Shown: one piece after another, positions 1 through 5,961 of the stretch
How the letters are laid out: each line of letters starts with the position of its first letter
Position numbering within the stretch: position 1 is the stretch's first letter
Assembly (NCBI GenBank): GCA_022709445.1
Contig: JAKLIU010000095.1
Coordinates: forward strand, 1-7,569
Reading direction: 5' to 3'
Origin: Spirochaetota bacterium
GTDB taxonomy: Bacteria; Spirochaetota; Spirochaetia; Treponematales; UBA12059
DNA: 7,569 nucleotides
Translations under genes and position numbers: made by a program
The notes under the pieces: generated by a model
What the model saw: the letters and a program-made list of their open reading frames with translations, nothing else
What the model was told of the DNA's origin: nothing
Databases searched by the model: none

Positions 1-147
1 ACGCATCGGCCCACGCATCTTCTCCTTGAGCAGTTCAGAGACGCGGTTCCTCCACCCACGCACGCCCTCGGGCAGTGCAGCCTTGCCGTCGCCATCCTGC
101 TGCGTGCTCGCGGACGGGCGGGCACCGGCCTTGACGATCTCGTCCAT
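1..147 (-). CDS. unrecognised ORF, 3' end outside the window
   Basis: A 49-codon open frame starts with ATG at 147 and leaves the left edge without a stop. Third codon positions are largely G or C, as in the neighbouring genes, which supports real coding. The visible protein begins MDEIVKAG, continues through a polar Ser/Gln/Asp/Gly stretch (residues 12-22) and then a basic, helix-like segment (residues 32-49, including WRNRVSELLKEKMRG). I do not recognise the family. The ATG lies 14 bases after the stop of the truncated glgX frame and has no clear Shine-Dalgarno sequence. The frame stays open upstream of this ATG, so the start is uncertain. It may be a separate gene brought next to glgX by a rearrangement or by an assembly join. 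Confidence 0.4.
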   Translation of the reverse strand, partial: MDEIVKAGARPSASTQQDGDGKAALPEGVRGWRNRVSELLKEKMRGPMR

Positions 148-161
148 GCGCCGATGCTGCG

Positions 162-1463
162 TCAAAGGTGCCCGGCGATCCAGCCCATCACCGCGTCGGG
201 CAGGGTCATCACGTGGCCGGGCCAGCGCCCGCCGGGAAAGCCGCCCACCTGGTAGGCCCCGCCGGCGTCCCAGGCCTCGGCGATGATCTTGGTCTGCCTG
301 AGCACCGGGTCCTCGGCGATCTGCTCGATCACCGGCGGGTTTTCCAGGAGGCGCCCCTTCTGGTCGCGCCCCAGGATGGATCCCAGGTCGAAACGGAAAC
401 CGTCCACGTGCATGTCGATCACCCAGTAGTGCAGGCAATCCAGGATGAAGTTGCGCACCACCGGGTGGTTGCAGTTGAGCGTGTTGCCGCACCCCGAGAA
501 GTTCTTGTACCGCCGCGGATCCTCGTCCAGTATGTAGTAGATGGTGTTGTCCAGGCCCCGGAATGACACGGTGGGGCCGGACTCTCCGCCTTCGCCGGTG
601 TGGTTGAACACCACGTCCAGGATCACCTCGATGCCCGCGGCGTGCAGCTCCCGCACCATGGTCTTGAACTCGGTCACCTGCTGGCCCATGGCTCCGGACG
701 ACGAGTACAGCCCCTTGGGCGCGAAGAACGCCAGGGTGCTGTAGCCCCAGTACTGGGAGAGCCGCTTTCCGGTCCGGGGATTCCTGCGCGGGTTCTCGAA
801 CTCGTCGAACTCCTGGACGGGCAGGAGTTCCAGGCTGGTGACGCCCAGCTCCTTCAGGTACGGGATCTTCTCGACGATGCCGCGGTAGGTTCCCGGGTGC
901 TCCACCGCCGAGCTGTCGTGCATGGTGTAGCCGCGGACGTGGGCCTCGTAGATGACGCAGTGCCTGAGCGGCAGGTTGAGCGGCCGGTCGCCGCCCCAGT
1001 CGAAGGCGGCGTCGTCCACCACGATGCACTTGGGCATCTGCGCCGCGTCATCCACGCGCGAGAATGACAGGTCGCCGCGGGGGTCGCCCGGATCCCAGGC
1101 CTTGGCGGCGTCCAGGTCCCACACGAACTCGCCGGTCAAGGCCTTGGCGTACGGGTCGAGGAGGAGCTTGTTCGGGTTGAACCGGTAGCCACGCTCCGGC
1201 ATGAACGGCCCGTCGGCGCGCCAGGCGTAGAGCGCTCCCGCGCACAGGCCGTCCACGTGGACGTGCCAGATGTCGCCCGTGCGGTTCCTGCGGGGATCCA
1301 GGTGCAGGTCCAGGAGCGCTTCGCCGTCGTCGGGCTTCCCGAACACGCACAGCCGCATCGAGGTGGCGTTGCGGGAGAAAATGGCGAAGTTGACGCCCTT
1401 GGGGGTGATCGAGGCCCCGAAAGGCCGCGGCCTGCCCGGGCCGGCGGTATGGTCGGTGTGCAT
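162..1463 (-). CDS. glgX: glycogen debranching enzyme GlgX, C-terminally truncated
   Basis: The protein matches the N-terminal half of GlgX/isoamylase-type debranching enzymes (CBM48 plus GH13), which hydrolyse alpha-1,6 branch points of phosphorylase-trimmed glycogen. An N-terminal CBM48-like beta domain covers about residues 10-110 (FGASITPKGVNFAIFS near its start; WRADGP and FNPNKLLLDPYA near its end). The GH13 barrel follows: YEAHVRGYT at 172-180, region I DVVFNH at 283-288, region II GFRFD at 355-359 with the probable nucleophile D359, and region III AEAWD at 395-399 with the probable acid/base E396. GlgX-like sequence stops after GGRW (411-414). A 19-residue tail (PGHVMTLPD...WIAGHL) unlike GlgX precedes a TGA. 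Full GlgX is about 650-700 residues, so the region IV HD motif and the C-terminal domain are missing and the product is probably inactive. The ATG at 1463 has only a weak Shine-Dalgarno. The gene follows fabF on the same strand after 61 bases and has a candidate promoter of its own. It could be a pseudogene, a fusion or an assembly artefact. Confidence 0.85.
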   Translation of the reverse strand: MHTDHTAGPGRPRPFGASITPKGVNFAIFSRNATSMRLCVFGKPDDGEALLDLHLDPRRNRTGDIWHVHVDGLCAGALYAWRADGPFMPERGYRFNPNKLLLDPYAKALTGEFVWDLDAAKAWDPGDPRGDLSFSRVDDAAQMPKCIVVDDAAFDWGGDRPLNLPLRHCVIYEAHVRGYTMHDSSAVEHPGTYRGIVEKIPYLKELGVTSLELLPVQEFDEFENPRRNPRTGKRLSQYWGYSTLAFFAPKGLYSSSGAMGQQVTEFKTMVRELHAAGIEVILDVVFNHTGEGGESGPTVSFRGLDNTIYYILDEDPRRYKNFSGCGNTLNCNHPVVRNFILDCLHYWVIDMHVDGFRFDLGSILGRDQKGRLLENPPVIEQIAEDPVLRQTKIIAEAWDAGGAYQVGGFPGGRWPGHVMTLPDAVMGWIAGHL

Positions 1464-1473
1464 GCTCGGTGCA

Positions 1474-1502
1474 ACTATCGCATACGGCCGTTGTCCTGTC
1501 GA
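1474..1502 (-). promoter_or_regulatory. candidate sigma70-type promoter for glgX
   Basis: On the minus strand TCGACA (1502-1497, 5 of 6 matches to TTGACA) is followed after exactly 17 bases by GATAGT (1479-1474, 4 of 6 matches to TATAAT). The -10 box ends 10 bases before the glgX ATG, so a start site at normal distance would give a leader of only about 3-4 bases. That agrees with the lack of a good Shine-Dalgarno sequence. The region is only 61 bases long and no rho-independent terminator for fabF is visible in it, so read-through from the fab cluster remains possible. Confidence 0.35.
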
Positions 1503-1524
1503 GGCGCGCGGGATTCGGGCGGCG

Positions 1525-2763
1525 TCAGCTCTTCTTGAATACGATCGCCGCGTTCTGCCCGCCGAAGCCCATGGAGTTCTTGACCACGGCCCGGATGGTG
1601 CCGGGCACGCCCTTGTGCGGGACGTAGTCCAGGTCGCATTCCGGGTCCGGGTTGTCCAGGTTGATGGTGGGCGGGAAGTACTGGTCCCGAATGGCCAGCA
1701 CGGAGGCGACCGCCTCGATGCCGCCGGCCGCGCCGATGCAGTGCCCGGTCATGGACTTGAGGGACGACACCTTGAGCCGGCGGGCATGGTCGCCGAAGGC
1801 GTGCTTTATGGCCTTGGTCTCGATGGGGTCGTTCATGGGCGTCGAGGTGCCGTGCGCATTCACGTAGTCTATGTCAGCGGGCGAAAGGCCGGCGTCCTTG
1901 ATGGCCAGTGTCATGGCCCGCGACACGCCCAGGCCTTCCGGATCGGGGGCCGTCAGGTGGTGGGCGTCGCAGGTGGTGCCGAACCCGGCCAGCTCGCAGT
2001 AGATGCGCACCCCGCGCTTGACCGCGCGGTCCCAGTCCTCGAGCACCAGGACGCCCGCGCCTTCCGCCATGACGAAGCCGTCGCGATCCTTGTCGAAAGG
2101 CCGCGAAGCGCGCTCCGGGTCGTCATTGCGCTGGGAGAGGGCCTGCACCATGGCGAAGGAGCCGATGCCCATCTTGGTGATGCTGGCCTCCGAGCCGCCG
2201 GCGAAGACCACGTCGGCATGGCCGTCGCGGATCCAGCGCATGGCGGTTCCCAGGGCGTCGGTGCCCGCCGCGCAGGCGGTGACGATGCACTGGCAAGGCC
2301 CCTTGGCGCCGACGCTGAGCGCTATGTTCGCCGCGCCGAAGTTGGACAGTGCCTTGGCCACGGTCATGGGCGGTATGCGGCCCGGGCCGCGCTCGCACAT
2401 GCGCGTGAAGGCTTCCTCGATGCTGGTGGAGCCGCCCTGGCCGGTGCCCAGGCATACGCCGGTGGAATAGGGATCCAGCTCGCCGACGGCCAGCCCGGAA
2501 TCCTGCAGGGCTTCCAGCGCCGCGTAGATGGCGAACTGGCTGAAGCGGTCCATCTTCCGCGCTTCCTTGGCGTCCATGCGGATGGACGGATCGAAGTTCT
2601 TGACCTCGCCCGCGATCTTCACCGACAGTTCCGAACAGTCGATGAGGGTGATGGGCGCTATGCCGCTCCTGCCCGCCTTGACCGCCTCCCAGAAGGACGG
2701 CACGTCGTTGCCGATAGGGCTGACCAGCCCGAGCCCGGTGACCGCTACCCTGCGCTGTTCCAT
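1525..2763 (-). CDS. fabF: beta-ketoacyl-ACP synthase II (FabF)
   Basis: FabF is the elongating condensing enzyme of type II fatty-acid synthesis: it joins an acyl chain on its active-site cysteine with malonyl-ACP, releasing CO2, in the cytoplasm. The 412-residue length is normal for KAS II. The thiolase-fold signature is complete: N-terminal RRVAVTGLGLVSPIGND, nucleophile C164 in TACAAGTDALG, H304 in NAHGTSTP, K336 and H341 in SSLKSMTGH, and the gating-loop NSMGFGGQNA with F400. No key residue is missing. I chose ATG at 2763, which overlaps the fabG stop by one base (TGATG), the usual sign of translational coupling. A GTG one codon earlier (2766) is possible but less likely; a GGGG run sits just upstream. 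Last of three consecutive fab genes on this strand; the acpP often found directly before fabF is absent. KAS I (FabB) is less likely given the overall match, but the two are close homologues. Confidence 0.96.
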   Translation of the reverse strand: MEQRRVAVTGLGLVSPIGNDVPSFWEAVKAGRSGIAPITLIDCSELSVKIAGEVKNFDPSIRMDAKEARKMDRFSQFAIYAALEALQDSGLAVGELDPYSTGVCLGTGQGGSTSIEEAFTRMCERGPGRIPPMTVAKALSNFGAANIALSVGAKGPCQCIVTACAAGTDALGTAMRWIRDGHADVVFAGGSEASITKMGIGSFAMVQALSQRNDDPERASRPFDKDRDGFVMAEGAGVLVLEDWDRAVKRGVRIYCELAGFGTTCDAHHLTAPDPEGLGVSRAMTLAIKDAGLSPADIDYVNAHGTSTPMNDPIETKAIKHAFGDHARRLKVSSLKSMTGHCIGAAGGIEAVASVLAIRDQYFPPTINLDNPDPECDLDYVPHKGVPGTIRAVVKNSMGFGGQNAAIVFKKS

Positions 2764-3512
2764 CACATCCCCATTCCGCCGTCTATCTTGACGACTTCAC
2801 CGGTCACGTACGAAGCCATGTCGGAGGCCAGGAAGAGCACCACGGAGGCGATTTCCTCGGGACGCGCGGTGCGGCCGAGGGGTATCTGGCCCTTGAGCTT
2901 TTCCTTGGCCTCTTCCGGGATCTTGTCGGTCATCGCGGTCTCCACGAAGCCGGGCGCCACCGCGTTGACGCGGACTCCGCGCGTCGCCACTTCCCTGGCC
3001 AGGCTCTTGGTGAAGCCGATCAGCCCTGCCTTGCTGGCCGAGTAGTTGGTCTGGCCGCCGTTGCCGATGATGCCGACCACGCTGGACACGTTGACGATGC
3101 TCCCCGAGCGTTTCTTGATCATGTGGCGGGCGGCCACGCGGGAGACCAGGAAGGCGCTGGTCAGGTTGGTGTCGATGACCGCCTTCCAGTCCTCCAGGGT
3201 CATGCGGAAGACCAGCCCGTCCCGGGTGACGCCGGCGTTGTTGACCACCACGTCGATGGGACCGCGGGACGCCGCCGCCTCGACGGCCGCGTCCACGGAC
3301 TTCTCGTCGCCCACGTCGCAGGCCGTCCATCGCACGGTACCCCCGCCCGCGGCGGCCGCAGCTTCCAGTGCCGTCCTGTCCTCGGCCTCGCTGCGCGACA
3401 GGTAGTCCACGTTCGCGCCCTCGGCCAGGAAGGCCTTGACGATGGCCAGGCCGATCCCCTTGGAACCGCCGGTGACGATGCAATTCTTTCCGTTCAGGAG
3501 CTTTCCGCTCAT
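2763..3512 (-). CDS. fabG: 3-oxoacyl-ACP reductase (FabG)
   Basis: FabG is the NADPH-dependent reductase that turns beta-ketoacyl-ACP into 3-hydroxyacyl-ACP, the first reduction of each elongation cycle. The 249-residue protein is a classical short-chain dehydrogenase: nucleotide-binding TGGSKGIG at 14-21, NNAG at 91-94, catalytic N116, S144 (in NVSSVVG), Y157 and K161 (YSASK), then the post-catalytic PGF (187-189) and the C-terminal GEVVKIDGGMGM. SDR paralogues are common, but the position between fabD and fabF and the TNYSASKAGLIGFTK block support FabG proper. The ATG at 3512 is chosen because AAGGA (3523-3519) lies 6 bases upstream. The open frame continues upstream, but that part is an out-of-frame reading of fabD. 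The gene starts 20 bases after the fabD stop and its TGA overlaps the fabF ATG, so it is almost certainly co-transcribed with both. Confidence 0.96.
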   Translation of the reverse strand: MSGKLLNGKNCIVTGGSKGIGLAIVKAFLAEGANVDYLSRSEAEDRTALEAAAAAGGGTVRWTACDVGDEKSVDAAVEAAASRGPIDVVVNNAGVTRDGLVFRMTLEDWKAVIDTNLTSAFLVSRVAARHMIKKRSGSIVNVSSVVGIIGNGGQTNYSASKAGLIGFTKSLAREVATRGVRVNAVAPGFVETAMTDKIPEEAKEKLKGQIPLGRTARPEEIASVVLFLASDMASYVTGEVVKIDGGMGM

Positions 3513-3532
3513 GATGTTTCCTTCCATTCGAT

Positions 3533-4453
3533 TCAGAGAGAGATGGCGGCGACCTGGTCCACGGTGGAGCAGGGCTTGCAGGGAACCTCGGCGCTGGCGG
3601 ACTTCCAGAGGCCGGCGAGCACGGTGCCCGGCCCGGCCTCCAAGCACTGGCGGAATCCGGCGGCGAGGATGGCGGCCTCTTCCTCCATCCAGCGCACGGG
3701 GCTGATGATCTGGTCGGCGGCGAGCTTCTTGAGTTCCGCGCCGGCGGTCACCTTGCCGCCGGTCACGTTGGAGAAAAAGTCCAGCTTGGGATCGGAGAAC
3801 GTCTCGTCGGCGATGAACTCGCGGAAGCCGTCATAAGCGTAGCGCATGATGGGAGAATGGAAGGCGCCGGACACCTTGAGCCGGATGACGCGCTTGGCGC
3901 CGGCCGCCTTGAGGGCTTCCTCGGCCTTGTTCATGCCAGCCTCGGTGCCGGAGACCACCGACTGGGCGGCGGAGTTGTAATTGGCGACCCACACGTCGTC
4001 GATGCGGGCGCCCTTGAAGGCCGCCTCGATGGCCGCGGGCTCGAGCCCGAGCACGGCCGCCATGGTCGAGCCGCCGGAACGCTTGCCGGCCTCGTCCATC
4101 AGCCGTCCCCGCTCGGCCACCAGGCGTATCATCCGCCCGAAGCTCAGCACGCCCGCCTCCACGAGGGCCGGCCACTCTCCCAGGCTGAAGCCGGCGGCGC
4201 CCTGCGGCACGATGCCGTGCTCGTGCAGGCAGGTGGAGGCCGCGCAGTCGACCAGGGCAAGGGCCACCTGGGTATTGCGCGTCTGCTTCAGCTCTTCCTC
4301 GGTGCCCTCGAAGATGAGCGCCTTCAGGTCGATCTTGGACGCGTCCGAGGCTTCCTGGAACATCTCCCGGACGCGCGTGCTGGTCTCGTGGAAATCCTTG
4401 CCCATGCCGATGCCCTGGGCACCCTGGCCGGGGAACAATATGCAACTTTTCAT
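3533..4453 (-). CDS. fabD: malonyl-CoA:ACP transacylase (FabD)
   Basis: FabD moves malonyl from CoA to the phosphopantetheine arm of acyl carrier protein and so supplies the extender unit used by FabF. The 306-residue length is typical. Visible family features are FPGQGAQ at 7-13 (oxyanion loop), the nucleophile elbow GFSLGE with S90, R115 in AERGRLM (expected to bind the malonyl carboxylate), NYNS around N160, and catalytic H199 in SGAFHSPIM. One oddity: the residue before the nucleophile is Phe (F89) where E. coli FabD has His (GHSLGE). The ATG at 4453 is preceded by GAGG 5 bases away, and the protein from this Met aligns with the usual family N-terminus (MKSCILFPGQG). An in-frame start at 4561 would add 36 residues unlike FabD and would overlap the promoter region. 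This is the first gene of the fabD-fabG-fabF unit. Confidence 0.95.
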   Translation of the reverse strand: MKSCILFPGQGAQGIGMGKDFHETSTRVREMFQEASDASKIDLKALIFEGTEEELKQTRNTQVALALVDCAASTCLHEHGIVPQGAAGFSLGEWPALVEAGVLSFGRMIRLVAERGRLMDEAGKRSGGSTMAAVLGLEPAAIEAAFKGARIDDVWVANYNSAAQSVVSGTEAGMNKAEEALKAAGAKRVIRLKVSGAFHSPIMRYAYDGFREFIADETFSDPKLDFFSNVTGGKVTAGAELKKLAADQIISPVRWMEEEAAILAAGFRQCLEAGPGTVLAGLWKSASAEVPCKPCSTVDQVAAISL

Positions 4454-4527
4454 CGTGGCCTCGCTTTCGATTCGGGCGCCGGGGAGACGCGAAGCTCCTC
4501 CGGCAACCCGGGATCCTGCCGTACGCG

Positions 4528-4557
4528 ACGCTAGCACAGTATGAAAAAAACTGTCAA
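4528..4557 (-). promoter_or_regulatory. candidate promoter of the fabD-fabG-fabF unit
   Basis: The minus strand has a perfect -35 box TTGACA (4557-4552), a T-rich spacer of 18 bases, and TAGCGT (4533-4528; 3 of 6 matches) preceded by TGC, an extended -10 signature. The start site would fall near 4521, leaving a leader of about 68 bases before fabD. The -35 box overlaps that of the divergent promoter on the plus strand. The weak -10 hexamer is the main doubt. I found no convincing operator for a known fatty-acid regulator. Confidence 0.45.
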
Positions 4558-4579
4558 TCACGGGCGGTTCCGCTAGAAT
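4551..4579 (+). promoter_or_regulatory. candidate promoter of the alkyltransferase-like gene
   Basis: CTGTCA (4551-4556, 4 of 6 matches to TTGACA) is followed after 17 bases by TAGAAT (4574-4579, 5 of 6 matches to TATAAT). The -10 box ends 7 bases before the ATG at 4587, so transcription would start at or next to the first base of the coding sequence. No Shine-Dalgarno sequence lies in front of that ATG, which fits a leaderless transcript. The -35 box overlaps the perfect TTGACA of the opposite-strand fabD promoter. Confidence 0.5.
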
Positions 4580-4586
4580 ACATCAC

Positions 4587-4901
4587 ATGGGTGAAATTGG
4601 AAACAGCATAGTTACCATCCTGTCGCGCATACCGCCCGGCCGGGTGGTTTCCTACGGCCAGGTGGCGGCGATGGCCGGCCTGAGGAACGGGGCCCGGACC
4701 GTGGCCCGGGTACTCCATTCCAGCTCGTCGTCCCTGGGTCTGCCCTGGTGGCGTGTCCTCAGAGCCGACGGGACCATCGCCCTGCCCCGGGGCGGCGGTT
4801 TCGAGGAGCAGGCGGCCCTGCTGGCGGCGGAAGGCATCGCGATATCAAGGACCGGTGCGGTCGACCTGGGACGATTCGCCTGGGATGGCCGCGGTGGCTG
4901 A
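4587..4901 (+). CDS. alkyltransferase-like (ATL) DNA-binding protein, MGMT family
   Basis: This 104-residue protein matches the DNA-binding domain of O6-methylguanine-DNA methyltransferase. Visible features are GRVVSYGQVAAMAG (18-31, with Y23 matching the base-flipping Tyr), GARTV (35-39, with R37 in the Arg-finger position), a Ser-rich loop (45-49) and the active-site region PWWRVLRADGTIAL (53-66). The transferase motif is PCHRV; here the Cys is Trp (W54), so alkyl transfer is impossible. Loss of this Cys defines ATL proteins, which bind O6-alkylguanine and hand it to nucleotide excision repair. Known ATLs mostly read PWHR; this one also has Trp in place of His (W55). The length fits stand-alone ATLs, with no N-terminal AGT or AdaA domain. 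The start at 4587 has no Shine-Dalgarno sequence but a promoter directly before it. The stop is 6 bases from that of the convergent UPF0158-GNAT gene. Damage recognition is inferred from the family. Confidence 0.85.
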   Translation: MGEIGNSIVTILSRIPPGRVVSYGQVAAMAGLRNGARTVARVLHSSSSSLGLPWWRVLRADGTIALPRGGGFEEQAALLAAEGIAISRTGAVDLGRFAWDGRGG

Positions 4902-4907
4902 CGCGGC

Positions 4908-5813
4908 TCAACCGCCGGAACGGATCCAGCGCGTCCCGAAGGCCTCGTAACCGAAGCCCTGCAGCGACCGCCCGAAACCGTCGGGCAGGAAGGGCATGTC
5001 CACGATGAAGCGGATGATGCCCTCGGCCTCCGAGTCCTCCCGGGCCCGTTCCAGGAGCAGCCTGCCCAGGCCCAGGTTGCGGTGCTCCGGAGAGACGTAC
5101 AGGTAGACCAGCTTGCCGAAGGAACGCTCGGCCACGAACACTCGGCGCACGGCGGCCATCCCGGCCAGCCCATCCGGACCGGCCTCGGCCAGGTACAGGC
5201 ACAGGTCGTCCGGCCCCCCGGCCTCTATCTCGCGCTCGTTCATGGTGTACTCGTACTCCACCAGCGCTTCAGGATAGCGGCCGAGCGCCTCCTCCAGGCC
5301 GCGCAGGAAAAGCGCCTTGCAGCCTTCCCAGGCCGCGCGCCCCTCGCGGCGTATCGTGTAGTCGCCGGCCAGGAGGTCGGCCGTCTCCTCGGGTTCCGGC
5401 CCCAGCCGCTCCAGGCCCCGGGCGACGCGCAGCCTGTCGTACCATTCCTCCACGCGCCGGCCCATGGCGGCTGTCTTGTATTCGTACCAGCGCCGCTCGA
5501 GCTCCGGATACGGCGCCAGGCTGTCCTTGAAGGCCCGGAACACGCCCCTGCCGCGGGAGAGAGCGCCAACCAGGGAGAGCCGCGCCTGGGGGTCGCTGAC
5601 CGTGCGCGCGTAGGATTCCATGAGCCTGAAGCCGTCGCCGCTGGACCATTCCGGCGGGGCGACCAGGTCGGCCCCCTCGTCCGCCACGGCGTCGTCCCCG
5701 GACCCGGAGAGCGAGACCACGGCACCGGTCGGGACGTCCACGAAGGAATCCTCGTTCTGGTTCTCCATGGCAAAGATGAGGCTTTCCACGATGTCTTCCG
5801 TGAGAGTGAACAT
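4908..5813 (-). CDS. UPF0158 domain-GNAT acetyltransferase fusion protein
   Basis: This 301-residue protein appears to join two domains. Residues 1 to about 130 resemble the UPF0158 family of unknown function: LTEDIVESLIFAMENQNEDSFVD (starting at residue 4), then SRGRGVFRAFKDSL (86-99), RRWYEYK (107-113) and VEEW (121-124). Residues from about 150 to the end look like a GCN5-related N-acetyltransferase: DYTIRREG at the domain start, the acetyl-CoA-binding motif A VSPEHRNLGLGRLLLE (240-255, with the R-x-x-G-x-G signature at 245-250), and a C-terminal GFGYEAFGTRW typical of the last GNAT strands. The substrate cannot be told; I see no signal peptide or membrane segment. The start at 5813 is supported by GGGAGGG (5826-5820) and by the match to the UPF0158 N-terminus; the open frame runs up to 5975 but crosses the intergenic region. 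It is transcribed divergently from thyX. Confidence 0.75.
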   Translation of the reverse strand: MFTLTEDIVESLIFAMENQNEDSFVDVPTGAVVSLSGSGDDAVADEGADLVAPPEWSSGDGFRLMESYARTVSDPQARLSLVGALSRGRGVFRAFKDSLAPYPELERRWYEYKTAAMGRRVEEWYDRLRVARGLERLGPEPEETADLLAGDYTIRREGRAAWEGCKALFLRGLEEALGRYPEALVEYEYTMNEREIEAGGPDDLCLYLAEAGPDGLAGMAAVRRVFVAERSFGKLVYLYVSPEHRNLGLGRLLLERAREDSEAEGIIRFIVDMPFLPDGFGRSLQGFGYEAFGTRWIRSGG

Positions 5814-5837
5814 GTCCCGCCCTCCCTGCGCATCTTG

Positions 5838-5866
5838 GTTATAAAGAAACAGGCGACGAATGGCCA
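5838..5866 (-). promoter_or_regulatory. candidate promoter of the UPF0158-GNAT gene
   Basis: On the minus strand TGGCCA (5866-5861, 4 of 6 matches to TTGACA) is followed after 17 bases by TATAAC (5843-5838, 5 of 6 matches to TATAAT). The start site would be near 5831, giving a leader of about 17 bases that contains the strong Shine-Dalgarno GGGAGGG. The AT-rich patch around TATAAC stands out in an otherwise GC-rich region. Confidence 0.5.
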
Positions 5867-5888
5867 GACCCGCGCCTCCGGGCCAGCC

Positions 5889-5917
5889 TTGCCCCGGGAG
5901 CGGCCCTTGTGTATCCT
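5889..5917 (+). promoter_or_regulatory. candidate promoter of thyX
   Basis: TTGCCC (5889-5894, 4 of 6 matches) and TATCCT (5912-5917, 4 of 6 matches) are separated by 17 bases. A start near 5924 would give a leader of about 38 bases ending in the Shine-Dalgarno AAGGA (5951-5955). Matches are moderate, so this is the best candidate in the 148-base divergent region rather than a firm call. Confidence 0.35.
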
Positions 5918-5961
5918 GAGGCAGCCGGCCGCCAACAGCGACCGGCGGGAAAGGACCTGTC

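Noticed and set aside
26..286. Plus-strand frame at the left edge
   Set aside because: Low-complexity Ser/Arg/Pro-rich product that overlaps the minus-strand ORF at 1-147 and glgX; codon pattern favours the minus strand.
1270..3045. Very long plus-strand open frame (591 codons) opposite fabF and fabG
   Set aside because: It is the antisense reading of well-identified genes; long stop-free antisense frames are expected at this GC content. Its product is rich in Gly, Ala, Arg and His without any recognisable motif.
4454..4561. Extended FabD start at 4561
   Set aside because: The extra 36 residues do not resemble FabD, the region contains the promoter elements, and the ATG at 4453 has a ribosome binding site and the usual family N-terminus.
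4890..4915. Possible bidirectional terminator between the convergent ATL and UPF0158-GNAT genes (GCGGT/ACCGC)
   Set aside because: A 5-base stem with a long loop and no T-tract on either side; too weak to call.
5924..5948. GC-rich hairpins in the thyX leader (GCCGG/CCGGC or CCGCC/GGCGG) just before the Shine-Dalgarno
   Set aside because: The stems are only 5 base pairs with loops of 10-13 bases, which is expected by chance in such GC-rich DNA; no riboswitch pattern was recognised.
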